Source of the DNA: Photobacterium sp. TY1-4
GTDB taxonomy: Bacteria; Pseudomonadota; Gammaproteobacteria; Enterobacterales; Vibrionaceae
DNA length: 64,000 nucleotides
Reading direction: 5' to 3'
NCBI RefSeq assembly: GCF_025398175.1
Contig: NZ_CP099734.1
Span: 1 to 64,000 of the forward strand
The notes beneath the pieces are model-generated. The model worked only from the letters and a program-made list of their open reading frames with translations. It was not told where the DNA came from and did not search any database. Positions 49,940 through 59,065 of the stretch are shown here, piece after piece. The translations under genes were made by a program, and so were the position numbers. The stretch's first letter is position 1. Each line of letters starts with the position of its first letter.

Positions 49940-51658
49940 ATGGCACTATTAGAAGTTAAAAATCTCCGCATCGAATATCCTTCCCGTCATGGGGTCCATG
50001 CTGCGGTGAAATCGCTGTCGTTTACGATTGAGCGCGGTGAAATTGTGGGTGTGGTCGGCGAATCGGGGGCGGGGAAATCAACGGTGGGCAACGCCGTCAT
50101 TGATCTTCTGAGCCCGCCGGGGCAGATCGCCAGTGGCGATGTTTTTCTGGATGGCGAAAAAATATCCGGTTTGTCTCCGGAGGCGATGCGTAAGGTTCGC
50201 GGCTCCAAAATCGGTTTCATTTTTCAGGATCCGATGACGTCGCTGAACCCGCTGTTTACGGTAGAGCAGCAGCTGACTGAAACCATTGTGACCAATCTGG
50301 CGGTCAGCAAGGAAGAAGCCTATACCCGTGCGGTCAGCCTGATGACGCAGGTCGGGATCCCGCAGCCGGAAGTCCGGATCAAACAGTACCCGCATCAATT
50401 CTCCGGCGGGATGCGCCAACGGGTGGTGATTGCGATTGCGCTGGCCGGCGAGCCGGACCTGATCATTGCCGATGAACCGACAACTGCCCTCGATGTCTCG
50501 ATTCAGGATCAAATTCTCAATTTGATCCGTGAGCTGTGCGTGAAGAAAAACGTCGGCTGTATGCTGGTGACTCATGATATGGGCGTGGTGTCGAACGTGA
50601 CCGACCGGGTTGCCGTGATGTACCGCGGTGATTTGGTGGAAATCGGCAAAACGGCCCAAGTGCTGGGCCAGCCATCACATCCCTATACCCAAAGCCTGAT
50701 CTCTGCCGTGCCGCGCTCTGACGTGAAACTGGATCGTTTCCCGCTGGTGAATTACATCGAAGAAGCCGGGGAAATGAGCAAGCTGGATGTAAAGAATCAC
50801 TGGCTGGGCCAGAGTGAGGATCAGCGCAACTATACCGGGGCATTGCTGCAGGTTGAAAACGTCAATTTACGTTTTGTCACCAAGCACTCGTTTTTTGAGA
50901 GCCGACGGGAGTATGTCCAAGCCTCCAATAACGTCAGCTTTGAAATCTTTGAAGGGGAAACCTTCGGTCTGGTCGGGGAGTCCGGCTCAGGCAAATCCAC
51001 CATTGCCCGGGTCATTGCCGGTTTGTATCCGCCGAACTCAGGTAAGGTTGTCTTTGAAGGCATTGACTTGACGGCACTGAAGAGCGAGGCCGAACGGCGT
51101 CCGCTGCGTCGTCAAATGCAGATGGTGTTCCAGAACCCGTATTCATCGATGAACCCGCGGATGAAAATCGCCGATATTATCGCCGAGCCGATCCGTTTCC
51201 ATCGGCTGACCGACAATGATGCGCAAACCCGGCAAATTGTGAACGACCTGCTCGATCATGTTGGTCTGGGGAGCGCCGCCGGGGTGAAATACCCCCACGA
51301 ATTTTCCGGCGGCCAGCGTCAGCGGATCTCGATTGCCCGCGCACTGGCCACCCGTCCACGCCTGCTGATTTGTGATGAGCCGACCTCGGCACTGGACGTA
51401 TCGGTGCAGGCACAAATCCTCAACCTGCTCAAAGATCTGCAAGATGAGTTGAACCTGACCATGCTGTTTATCAGTCACGATTTGCCGGTGATCCGCCAGA
51501 TGTGTGATCGCATCGGCGTGATGCAGATGGGGACTTTGCTGGAAGTGTCGCCGACCGAGCAGCTGTTTAACTCGCCGCAACACGAATATAGCCAGCAGTT
51601 GATCTCCCTGATGCCGGAATTTAAAGGCATGAGTCAGGAAGGATTGAAATTAGCCTAA
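49940..51658 (+). CDS. Peptide ABC transporter, fused double ATPase
   Basis: This protein powers an Opp/Dpp-type importer and fuses the two ATPase subunits (DppD-like then DppF-like), as in YejF. The product is 572 residues. Domain 1 has Walker A GESGAGKS (about residue 42), signature [16 protein letters not shown] and Walker [13 protein letters not shown]; domain 2 has GESGSGKS (about residue 350), [16 protein letters not shown] and [12 protein letters not shown]. Each ends in an oligopeptide-transporter C-terminal segment ([14 protein letters not shown] and [14 protein letters not shown]). ATG 49940 begins [15 protein letters not shown]; the longer frame from 49826 is unlike the family. First gene of the operon. 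Confidence 0.93.
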   Translation: MALLEVKNLRIEYPSRHGVHAAVKSLSFTIERGEIVGVVGESGAGKSTVGNAVIDLLSPPGQIASGDVFLDGEKISGLSPEAMRKVRGSKIGFIFQDPMTSLNPLFTVEQQLTETIVTNLAVSKEEAYTRAVSLMTQVGIPQPEVRIKQYPHQFSGGMRQRVVIAIALAGEPDLIIADEPTTALDVSIQDQILNLIRELCVKKNVGCMLVTHDMGVVSNVTDRVAVMYRGDLVEIGKTAQVLGQPSHPYTQSLISAVPRSDVKLDRFPLVNYIEEAGEMSKLDVKNHWLGQSEDQRNYTGALLQVENVNLRFVTKHSFFESRREYVQASNNVSFEIFEGETFGLVGESGSGKSTIARVIAGLYPPNSGKVVFEGIDLTALKSEAERRPLRRQMQMVFQNPYSSMNPRMKIADIIAEPIRFHRLTDNDAQTRQIVNDLLDHVGLGSAAGVKYPHEFSGGQRQRISIARALATRPRLLICDEPTSALDVSVQAQILNLLKDLQDELNLTMLFISHDLPVIRQMCDRIGVMQMGTLLEVSPTEQLFNSPQHEYSQQLISLMPEFKGMSQEGLKLA

Positions 51659-51667
51659 CCCTGTTAC

Positions 51668-51692
51668 CCTGCCCGTAACCGGGTGGCAGGGA
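51668..51692 (+). other. Intercistronic hairpin
   Basis: CCCTGCC and GGCAGGG form a 7-bp stem between the ATPase and binding-protein genes. There is no T tract, so mRNA stabilisation or processing is more likely than termination. Confidence 0.5.
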
Positions 51693-51757
51693 GCATAATT
51701 GACAAAAGCAAACACAATGAGAAAGGGAGTGACCTCCCCGCATAAAGGAGCTATGCA

Positions 51758-53314
51758 ATGAAAACCATCAAGACCAAGCTGGCTGTCGCTTTAATGGCTG
51801 CAGGCCTGAGCTTTAGTGCTGCTGCCGCTGATATTAAGGTCGCCTATGATGCTGACCCAGTCTCGCTTGATCCGCATGAGCAGCTATCCGGCGGCACGCT
51901 GCAAATGTCTCATATGGTCTTTGACCCGTTGATCCGGTTTACCCAGAATTTGGATTTCGAGCCGCGTCTGGCCACAAGCTGGGAACGTGTTGACGAGACG
52001 ACGTTCCGTTTTTCACTGCGCAAAGGAGTGAAATTCCACTCCGGCAACGAACTGACTGCGGATGATGTGGTGTGGACGTTTAATCGTCTGAAGCGCTCCG
52101 CAGACTTTAAAGCGATTTTCGAACCGTACACTGAGATGAAAAAGGTCGACGCGTACACGGTTGAGCTGAAATCCAAAGGGCCTTATCCGCTGGTGCTGCA
52201 AACCGCGACCTACATTTTCCCGATGGACAGCAAGTTCTACAGTGGCCAAACCGCGGACGGCAAAGACAAGTCTGAACTGGTCAAACACGGCAACTCATAC
52301 GCATCGACCCATGTCTCCGGGACCGGTCCGTTTATCGTGACGGCGCGTGAGCAAGGGGTTGAAGTGGTCTTTGAGCGCTTTAAGGATTACTGGGATCAGG
52401 ACACGAAAGGGAATGTGGATAAGCTGACGCTGGTGCCGATCAAAGAAGATGCGACCCGTGTGGCCGCGCTGCTTTCCGGTGGGGTGGACATGATCTATCC
52501 GGTTGCACCGAACGACCATAACCGTGTGAAGAACACCAAAGGCATCGATCTGGTGACCCTGCCGGGGACGCGGATCATTATCTTCCAGATGAACCAGAGC
52601 AGTAATGAAGCGTTGAAAGATGTGCGTGTGCGCCAAGCCATTGTGCATGCGATCAACCAAGAAGGCATCGTGAAGAAGATCATGAAGGGCTTCGCGACGG
52701 CAGCTGGCCAGCAAGGTCCGGAAGGGTATGCCGGGTATAATGCCGATCTGGTGCCGCGCTACGATCTGAAAAAAGCCAAGCAGTTGATGAAAGAAGCCGG
52801 TTACGAGAATGGCTTCAAGCTGACCATGATGGCACCGAACAACCGTTACGTGAACGACGCCAAAGTTGCGCAGGCAGTGGCAGCCATGCTGTCGAAAATC
52901 GGCATCAAGGTGGACCTGAAAACCCTGCCGAAAGCGCAGTACTGGCCGGAGTTCGATGTCTGTGCGGCAGACATGATGCTGATTGGCTGGCACTCGGATA
53001 CGGAAGACTCTGCGAACTTCTCAGAGTTCCTGACCATGACCCGCAATGAAGAAACGGGTAAGGGTCAGTATAACTGTGGTCACTACTCGAATCCGGAAGT
53101 GGACCGTCTGGTTGAGGCCTCGAACGTAGAAACCGATCCGGCCAAGCGGGCGCAGATGCTGCAGAAAGTGGAAGCGACGCTCTACAACGATGCTGCGTTT
53201 GTCCCACTGCACTGGCAGAACCTGGCCTGGGGTGCCAGCGAGAAGCTGAACATCAAGCCGGTTGTGAACGCGATGAACTATCCGTACTTCGGCGATCTGG
53301 TTGTGGAAGAATAA
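51758..53314 (+). CDS. Peptide ABC transporter periplasmic binding protein
   Basis: This is a solute-binding protein of the bacterial extracellular family 5 (DppA/OppA type), 518 residues. The signal peptide reads MKTIKTKLAVALMAAGLSFS, with cleavage near SAAAA-D (residue 24). The mature start DIKVAYDADPVSLDPHEQLS carries the family motif, followed by ATSWERVDETTFRFSLRKGV and FHSGNELTADDVVWTFNRL. The ribosome binding site is a strong AAGGAG. The substrate could be di- or oligopeptides, or another ligand of this family; sequence alone does not decide. Confidence 0.93.
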   Translation: MKTIKTKLAVALMAAGLSFSAAAADIKVAYDADPVSLDPHEQLSGGTLQMSHMVFDPLIRFTQNLDFEPRLATSWERVDETTFRFSLRKGVKFHSGNELTADDVVWTFNRLKRSADFKAIFEPYTEMKKVDAYTVELKSKGPYPLVLQTATYIFPMDSKFYSGQTADGKDKSELVKHGNSYASTHVSGTGPFIVTAREQGVEVVFERFKDYWDQDTKGNVDKLTLVPIKEDATRVAALLSGGVDMIYPVAPNDHNRVKNTKGIDLVTLPGTRIIIFQMNQSSNEALKDVRVRQAIVHAINQEGIVKKIMKGFATAAGQQGPEGYAGYNADLVPRYDLKKAKQLMKEAGYENGFKLTMMAPNNRYVNDAKVAQAVAAMLSKIGIKVDLKTLPKAQYWPEFDVCAADMMLIGWHSDTEDSANFSEFLTMTRNEETGKGQYNCGHYSNPEVDRLVEASNVETDPAKRAQMLQKVEATLYNDAAFVPLHWQNLAWGASEKLNIKPVVNAMNYPYFGDLVVEE

Positions 53315-53348
53315 AAACAGAAAACATTGGCGGTCTCGCCAATCAGAT

Positions 53349-53380
53349 TCGGTGCCGGGGGAAACGCCGGCACCGATTTT
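53349..53380 (+). terminator. Attenuator-like hairpin after the binding-protein gene
   Basis: TCGGTGCCGG and CCGGCACCGA form a perfect 10-bp stem with an 8-base loop, followed by TTTT. Located between binding protein and permease genes, it would leave the binding protein in excess over the permeases. Confidence 0.75.
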
Positions 53381-53403
53381 CAGGATGATAGAAGGGGCAA
53401 GGA

Positions 53404-54381
53404 ATGTTTACGTTTCTGGTCAAGCGCCTGTTTCAGGCACTGATAGTGATGTTTGTGATCAGTCTGGTGGCGTTTGCCATTCAGGATAACCTGGGAGACC
53501 CGCTGCGCGAGCTGGTGGGCCAGTCGGTATCAGAAGCTGAACGTCAACAACTACGGGATGAGTTGGGTCTCAATGATCCGTTTCTCACCAAATATACCCG
53601 CTTTTTGGGCAATGCGGTCCAGGGCGATCTGGGCACCTCTTATTTTTACAAGCGTCCGGCAACGGATGTGATCCTTGACAAACTGGCGGCCACGCTGGAG
53701 CTGGTCTTCGGTGCGACGCTGATCATTATTCTGGTGTCGATCCCGCTGGGCGTCTATTCGGCGATTCACCCGAAAAGTTTCTTGACCAAAGCTGTGATGG
53801 CCTTCAGTAGTATCGGGATTTCGATTCCGGTCTTTCTGACCGCGATCATGCTGATGTACATTTTCTCGATTGAGCTCGGCTGGCTGCCGTCTTACGGTCG
53901 TGGGGAAACCAGTGATCTCCTCGGCTGGGACTCCGGTTTCTTTACCTTAGATGGCCTGAGCCACCTGGTACTACCATGTATTGCCCTGGCGTCGATCATG
54001 CTGCCGCTGTTTATCCGCCTGGTGCGCTCTGAAATGCTCGAAGTACTGAGCTCGGAATATATTAAATTTGCCAAGGCGAAGGGCCTGGCTATGAACAAAG
54101 TGTATTACCAGCATGCCCTGAAAAATACCATGCTGCCGGTGCTGACGGTGGGCGGGGTTCAAATCGGTACCATGGTGGCTTACACCATTTTGACGGAAAC
54201 CGTCTTTCAGTGGCCGGGAATGGGCTTTTTGTTCCTGGAAGCGATTAACCGGGTGGATACGCCGTTAATCACGGCCTATGTAATTTTTGTCGGCCTGATC
54301 TTTGTGGTCACCAATACCATTGTTGACCTGTTGTATGGCCTGGTGAACCCGACTGTCAATCTGACTGGCAAAGGAGAGTAA
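53404..54381 (+). CDS. Peptide ABC transporter permease (DppB-like)
   Basis: This is an inner-membrane permease of 325 residues with six predicted segments. The N-terminus MFTFLVKRLFQALIVMFVIS is typical of DppB/OppB, as is DPLRELVGQSVSEAERQQLR. The EAA loop that contacts the ATPase is EYIKFAKAKGLAMNKVYYQH. The C-terminal half has TVFQWPGMGFLFLEAINRVD. The ATG follows GGGGCAAGG. The second permease gene starts three bases after its stop. Confidence 0.93.
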   Translation: MFTFLVKRLFQALIVMFVISLVAFAIQDNLGDPLRELVGQSVSEAERQQLRDELGLNDPFLTKYTRFLGNAVQGDLGTSYFYKRPATDVILDKLAATLELVFGATLIIILVSIPLGVYSAIHPKSFLTKAVMAFSSIGISIPVFLTAIMLMYIFSIELGWLPSYGRGETSDLLGWDSGFFTLDGLSHLVLPCIALASIMLPLFIRLVRSEMLEVLSSEYIKFAKAKGLAMNKVYYQHALKNTMLPVLTVGGVQIGTMVAYTILTETVFQWPGMGFLFLEAINRVDTPLITAYVIFVGLIFVVTNTIVDLLYGLVNPTVNLTGKGE

Positions 54382-54384
54382 GTC

Positions 54385-55326
54385 ATGAGTAGTACGACAG
54401 TGACCACACCGAGCCGCTGGGAGCGGTTTAAAAAGTCGGACTTTTTGTATTATTTCCTGCGAGACAAAGTCGCGATGACCAGCTTTGCGGTCTTTTTGGT
54501 CTTTGTGCTCTCGGCAGTGTTGGCGCCGGTACTGGCTCCGACCAACCCGTATGATCTGGCAGCCATTGATATCATGGACTCGGAGCTGCCACCGTCCTGG
54601 ATGGAAGACGGGGACAGCCGCTTCTGGCTGGGCACCGATAACCAGGGCCGCGATATCTTTTCGACCATTCTGTATGGCTCGCGTTTATCGTTGACCATCG
54701 GCTTGCTGGCCGTGGCGCTCCAGATGGTGCTCGGGATTATCATCGGGCTGAGTGCCGGTTATTTTGGCGGCCGGATCGATAGTTTCCTGATGCGTGTGGC
54801 TGATGTGCAGCTTTCTTTCTCGACCATGATGGTGGCGATTATCGTCTCGGCGATTTTCCGCACCGCACTGGGTGCTGAATTGTATGCCCAGTATGCGGTG
54901 ATTATGCTGGTGGTGATCATCGGGGTTGCGGAATGGCCGCAGTATGCCCGGACCGTCCGGGCTTCCGTGCTGGCGGAGAAGAAGAAAGAGTATGTGGAAG
55001 CCGCGCGGGTGATGGGCTTTAAAGCACCGCGGATCATGTTCCGCCATATTCTGCCGAACTGCCTGTCGCCGATCTTAGTGATTTCCACCGTACAAGTGGC
55101 CAATGCCATTATGTCGGAAGCGGCGCTGTCCTTCCTTGGCCTGGGCCTGCCGGTTGATCAGCCGTCGCTGGGCTCGCTGATCAGCATCGGTTTTAACTAC
55201 ATCTTCTCCGGCTCATGGTGGATCACCGCCTTCCCAGGCCTGGTCCTGGTTACGCTGGTACTGGTAATTAACTTGCTGGGAGACTGGCTGCGGGATGTCT
55301 TCAACCCGAAAATCTATAAAGGGTAA
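54385..55326 (+). CDS. Peptide ABC transporter permease (DppC-like)
   Basis: This is the second inner-membrane permease, 313 residues. It has the N-terminal OppC region (LYYFLRDKVAMTSFAVFLVF), the DppC motif FWLGTDNQGRDIFSTILYGS and the EAA loop KKEYVEAARVMGFKAPRIMF. GGAGAGTAAGTC precedes the ATG. It completes the four-gene importer of ATPase, binding protein and two permeases, and a terminator follows 19 bases later. Confidence 0.93.
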   Translation: MSSTTVTTPSRWERFKKSDFLYYFLRDKVAMTSFAVFLVFVLSAVLAPVLAPTNPYDLAAIDIMDSELPPSWMEDGDSRFWLGTDNQGRDIFSTILYGSRLSLTIGLLAVALQMVLGIIIGLSAGYFGGRIDSFLMRVADVQLSFSTMMVAIIVSAIFRTALGAELYAQYAVIMLVVIIGVAEWPQYARTVRASVLAEKKKEYVEAARVMGFKAPRIMFRHILPNCLSPILVISTVQVANAIMSEAALSFLGLGLPVDQPSLGSLISIGFNYIFSGSWWITAFPGLVLVTLVLVINLLGDWLRDVFNPKIYKG

Positions 55327-55345
55327 GTGGATACTTCGCATGAAC

Positions 55346-55375
55346 AAGCGGCCGTATGGCCGCTTTGTTGTTTTC
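55346..55375 (+). terminator. Terminator of the peptide ABC operon
   Basis: AAGCGGCC pairs with GGCCGCTT around GTAT, followed by TGTTGTTTT. Confidence 0.88.
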
Positions 55376-55632
55376 GTGTGATGTTAACCAGGTTCAACGA
55401 TTTCAACGGCTGGGTTGTGATGGTCGGCGATGAGAAGCGATTAAGGACCGACGTTCTGGCATTTGAATGACGAGGGACGGAAACCGATGGCGATGTTGCA
55501 GGAAGCGGAAACGATGAGTTTTAGGACTGGGTTGCAGGTGCCCTGGAAGATCTAGCCTCGATTTTTAAGAAACTGCGAGATAATCAAGGCGGCCGAATTG
55601 GCCGCCTTTGGGTTATCTGCTTTGCAGGATAA
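55376..55632. other. Gap before the lipoprotein gene
   Basis: No gene seen. A hairpin AAGGCGGCC/GGCCGCCTT near 55589-55611 has no strong T tract on either strand but may serve as the end of the minus-strand lipoprotein transcript. Confidence 0.45.
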
Positions 55633-58600
55633 TTACTGTTGCACGGAGTAGCTATAAGAGGTGTGGTTCCCTTCCACAGCACGTTTCTCGCGGTGTAAAA
55701 CGCCATCTACCGGGTTGTATTTCCAGGTGATTTCGTATTTATCGTTGTTTGAACACTCGGCCCAGTCAGTCGGCTCGTCCGCATCACAGAAGTTATAGGT
55801 CTGATTGAGTTCGGTAACAGAGCAGGTATGGCCGTTGTCAACCAGGCAAGGCAGATCGCGTGGTATCTCCCCCCAAGTATACAGGGTGCCATCGATCGTC
55901 ACGCCAGTCTCGGCGTAATGCAATGTTTCACTTTCATCATCGCCATAATGGGCCGTCCAAGTGGTGTCTGTGAAGTTCACCTGTTGGTTAAACAGGCTTT
56001 CTACCTGAGCTTTGGCAGCAGACTCTGAGTCATGTATGGACGCAGAGAAGGCGCACCCTTCAGACGTGTTGCCTTCTGGGCAGAGCGGGTCATCCCCGAC
56101 TTCTACGCCGGCATCAACCAATAACAGAACCGTGCCATTGTCGGTCCAGATCGTATAGGAATCGTCCGGACCGCTTCCCTCACCTTCAACCCATACCTGG
56201 TACAGGGTGTTCTCGTTGATTTGGTAAGGGGTAAAGGCAACCGTCATTTGGATCGGAGCGCCCCAGCCGGTATTTGGGCTGTAGAACCATTCTTGTTGTT
56301 GGATAATACCTTGGGTATCCCGGTACATGTGTGTCACGATGCCTTCCCCGTCATCGATATGCACGGTGTAGAGACCGCTCTCGTCGATGTTCAATGACGC
56401 TTTGGGGGTAATGCTGTCGTTCCGGTCAATATAAGTGTTCAGCATCACTTCTTCACTGACGGAGATGCCGGTTGGCGACGCCAGGGCCACCACAGACTCA
56501 CCGGGTTTGAAGCTGGCAGTGCCGGCGTAATCAAAGTCGATCATACACTCGGTACTCTCACGACGGCCAAAGGCGAGAGATTGGCGCTGGTTTGACTGCG
56601 ACTGTTGCGCCAGGCTATGGAAGCCTTGCTCAAATTTATCGTTTAACAGATAAAAGTCGTACACCATGCTGTCACCGAACTGGTAACCAGGATTACCATC
56701 AGGGTCGGTGGAGTTATCGGCAATAAAGCCGAGAGATTCACAGCTGGTATTGAGATACAGGTTGCCATCCAGGGAGTCGGATTCATTTTGCGGCTGGACT
56801 CGCGTGAAGGCATCAGCTTGGGTCAGCTTGTTGTTCACCATCGCGGTCGCTGTCGGCTGTTGCCAATATTGGTCGGCGCTGGCCTTGCCGATATAGAACG
56901 TCAGCGAACTGGTCTTGGTTTCGCTCTCCAGCATCATGCCGGCCGCCGCTTTGGTGATGGTCGCCTGTTGGGTGACCGAGAGCAGGTGGAGACGCGGCAT
57001 CTCAGGCTCATTGGAGCGATCTTCAACCAGCTTCAGTGTTTCCGGGGTTTTCCCGTCGAACTGAATCGTCAGGTTATCGCCATCCAGCGCCCAGGTGCCG
57101 GTTTGCTGCTGAAGACTGTCTTCTGCAGGACATTCGCCGTTGACGGAATCGGCTTCCAGGATCTTGTGATCAGGTGTCAGGCGCAGTGCCCAGCAACTTG
57201 GCTTAATGGTCTTTTGTGTCTCCCTGTCGGCATTGAAACGGTAGAGGTGTCGATCCACCAGCAGATCGCTGAGCGAGTTGCTGGTGGCCGGTTTCTTCTC
57301 GATTGAGAGCTGAAGTTTCGCGCTTTCCTGGTTGTTGTCATCATCCTGAGCCGTGATCGTGATACTAAAATCACCCGGTACCCGAGGTGTCCCGCTAATC
57401 GTTATCATCGGGTACTGAACGTCGTAACTTAAACCGGTATTGCCGTCGACCACGCTGTAATTGAGGACATCGCCGTCTTCGTCGGTAAACAGATCAGACA
57501 TATCCAGAGATAATCCGCTGACCGTTTGACCTTCCTGGAGTGCCAGCTGGTTCACTTCATCTTGCAGTGTGGCGAGTTTGTCAGCGTGCACTACAGGCTT
57601 GGTATTAAAGACTGCGACCTCAAATGGAATGAGCGTGGTGGCAACGCCGACCTGGTTACTCTGGGCATCCAGATCTTGAGCGGTCAGCGCCAGGTAGTAG
57701 ATCCCTGCCTGTGCTTTGGACTGGCTGCTTTCCGTGTCTTCAATGGCGCGGATGGTAATGTTGCCGTTGTGATCGATAGAAACATCGATACCGTTGTCAG
57801 CCAGGTGCTGTGAGCTTTCGGGAGTGATCGATACGTCTGGTGCCGTGGCTTGGTCTTCATCGTTGAACAGGTCATAAGCTGCGGTGCCCGCCGTGTAATT
57901 GAAGTTCTGGCCGGATTTGAGTTCAGCGCCCGCCAGATCCTGGGACAACTGTTTCAGCACTGTTGCATTTACAGTGGCCTGGTAATTGGCAACTGCTGGC
58001 TCGACTTTCTCTTCTCCGTCGATTTTGGTGACCGGCACGACAGGTTTGTAATTTGGGTTATCCAGTTGTTCTGTCGTCGCGCTATTGACTGCATCAACCG
58101 TTTGGGCGACTACCTGCTCTGCCACCTTATCCAGGCTGACATCGGTCGCTGTTTGGTGCTGGGTTTCGGTCAGGATCTGGGCGGTCTTATGGAGTTTGCT
58201 GGCCAGCAGTTTGGCTTCCTCTGAGGCAGCGGCCGTTTTCTCTTTCACATAATCAGCATACAGGTTGATCTCAATTTGGCTGTTGGCCTCTTTCAAGCCG
58301 CTGAGCATCAGGCGAACCTGGTTTTCCGCTGCCGCTTGATCTTTGCCTTGCTTCATTTCAGCAACGATCAGATCAGTGATCGGGCTGGCAATCGGGCTGC
58401 CCGCCGGGGCACGAAAGACGACATCTTTGCCCATGGCTTGATCCGGCTGGTCCATGTCGACCGTATAGATCCCCGGCGCAATGCCAAACTCCGGATAGGT
58501 TTTGTAAGGTTCCAGGATTTTCACGACCAGTGGGTTGCTTTGGATGCTTTCTTCGATGCTCTTCTTGACCTTGATGTCCAGTTTCCCTTCGGCATCCGTC

Positions 58601-58848
58601 AGAACCAGCTTGCCGTCGATGTCCGTGATTACTTCGTTGGCTTCACAAAGTCCGTTCTGATTGGTATCAGAGCAGATTAGGGCATTTTTCAGGTAGCCAT
58701 CCATGGTGGTGATCACTACGTCGCCAGCGGCGGGTTCGGTAATATGCGGTTTTTTTTCGTCGCCGCTACCTGAGCCGCTTTCTGAACCGCCACCACAACC
58801 TGTCAGTGCAAGCGCCACGGACACCGCCAGTAAACTCATTTTTTTCAT
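55633..58848 (-). CDS. Large surface or periplasmic lipoprotein with cadherin-like segment
   Basis: Product of 1071 residues, function unknown. The signal peptide ends in a lipobox, VALALTGCGGGSESGSGSG, so Cys18 is lipidated and followed by a Gly/Ser linker. The segment TTMDGYLKNALICSDTNQNG, then LCEANEVITD, is typical of proteins that present domains beyond the outer membrane and may bind Ca2+. A Leu/Ala-rich helical stretch (about 130-270) leads to a cadherin/dystroglycan-like domain around 440-520 (LFTDEDGDVLNYSVVDGN; TISGTPRVPGDFSITITAQD). The C-terminal half has many cysteines and Asp/Glu. It lies downstream of the ECF sigma operon with a 217-base gap and its own strong AAGGAA ribosome site. 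Confidence 0.8.
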   Translation of the reverse strand: MKKMSLLAVSVALALTGCGGGSESGSGSGDEKKPHITEPAAGDVVITTMDGYLKNALICSDTNQNGLCEANEVITDIDGKLVLTDAEGKLDIKVKKSIEESIQSNPLVVKILEPYKTYPEFGIAPGIYTVDMDQPDQAMGKDVVFRAPAGSPIASPITDLIVAEMKQGKDQAAAENQVRLMLSGLKEANSQIEINLYADYVKEKTAAASEEAKLLASKLHKTAQILTETQHQTATDVSLDKVAEQVVAQTVDAVNSATTEQLDNPNYKPVVPVTKIDGEEKVEPAVANYQATVNATVLKQLSQDLAGAELKSGQNFNYTAGTAAYDLFNDEDQATAPDVSITPESSQHLADNGIDVSIDHNGNITIRAIEDTESSQSKAQAGIYYLALTAQDLDAQSNQVGVATTLIPFEVAVFNTKPVVHADKLATLQDEVNQLALQEGQTVSGLSLDMSDLFTDEDGDVLNYSVVDGNTGLSYDVQYPMITISGTPRVPGDFSITITAQDDDNNQESAKLQLSIEKKPATSNSLSDLLVDRHLYRFNADRETQKTIKPSCWALRLTPDHKILEADSVNGECPAEDSLQQQTGTWALDGDNLTIQFDGKTPETLKLVEDRSNEPEMPRLHLLSVTQQATITKAAAGMMLESETKTSSLTFYIGKASADQYWQQPTATAMVNNKLTQADAFTRVQPQNESDSLDGNLYLNTSCESLGFIADNSTDPDGNPGYQFGDSMVYDFYLLNDKFEQGFHSLAQQSQSNQRQSLAFGRRESTECMIDFDYAGTASFKPGESVVALASPTGISVSEEVMLNTYIDRNDSITPKASLNIDESGLYTVHIDDGEGIVTHMYRDTQGIIQQQEWFYSPNTGWGAPIQMTVAFTPYQINENTLYQVWVEGEGSGPDDSYTIWTDNGTVLLLVDAGVEVGDDPLCPEGNTSEGCAFSASIHDSESAAKAQVESLFNQQVNFTDTTWTAHYGDDESETLHYAETGVTIDGTLYTWGEIPRDLPCLVDNGHTCSVTELNQTYNFCDADEPTDWAECSNNDKYEITWKYNPVDGVLHREKRAVEGNHTSYSYSVQQ

Positions 58849-59065
58849 GTTTCATTCCTTGTGCTCTAGAAGTTGGCTGAAGCCAAATTGCTTTTATTTG
58901 TATTTGGTCTTCTGCAACCGCTCAAAGAGAAAACCAAAATAGGCATTTTTTAAAGCGGACTCACATTGAAAGCAAGGTACGAAAAAGAAAGGAAAAACCG
59001 TAAAATTTATTTTGTTTTTTTTATCGCTAACCGGCTTCCGGCGCGATGGCATGTCTGAATGTGAG
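58849..59065. other. Intergenic region upstream of the lipoprotein gene
   Basis: No gene. The AT-rich stretch 58930-59030 on the minus strand presumably holds the lipoprotein promoter. I cannot assign an ECF-type motif with confidence. Confidence 0.4.
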
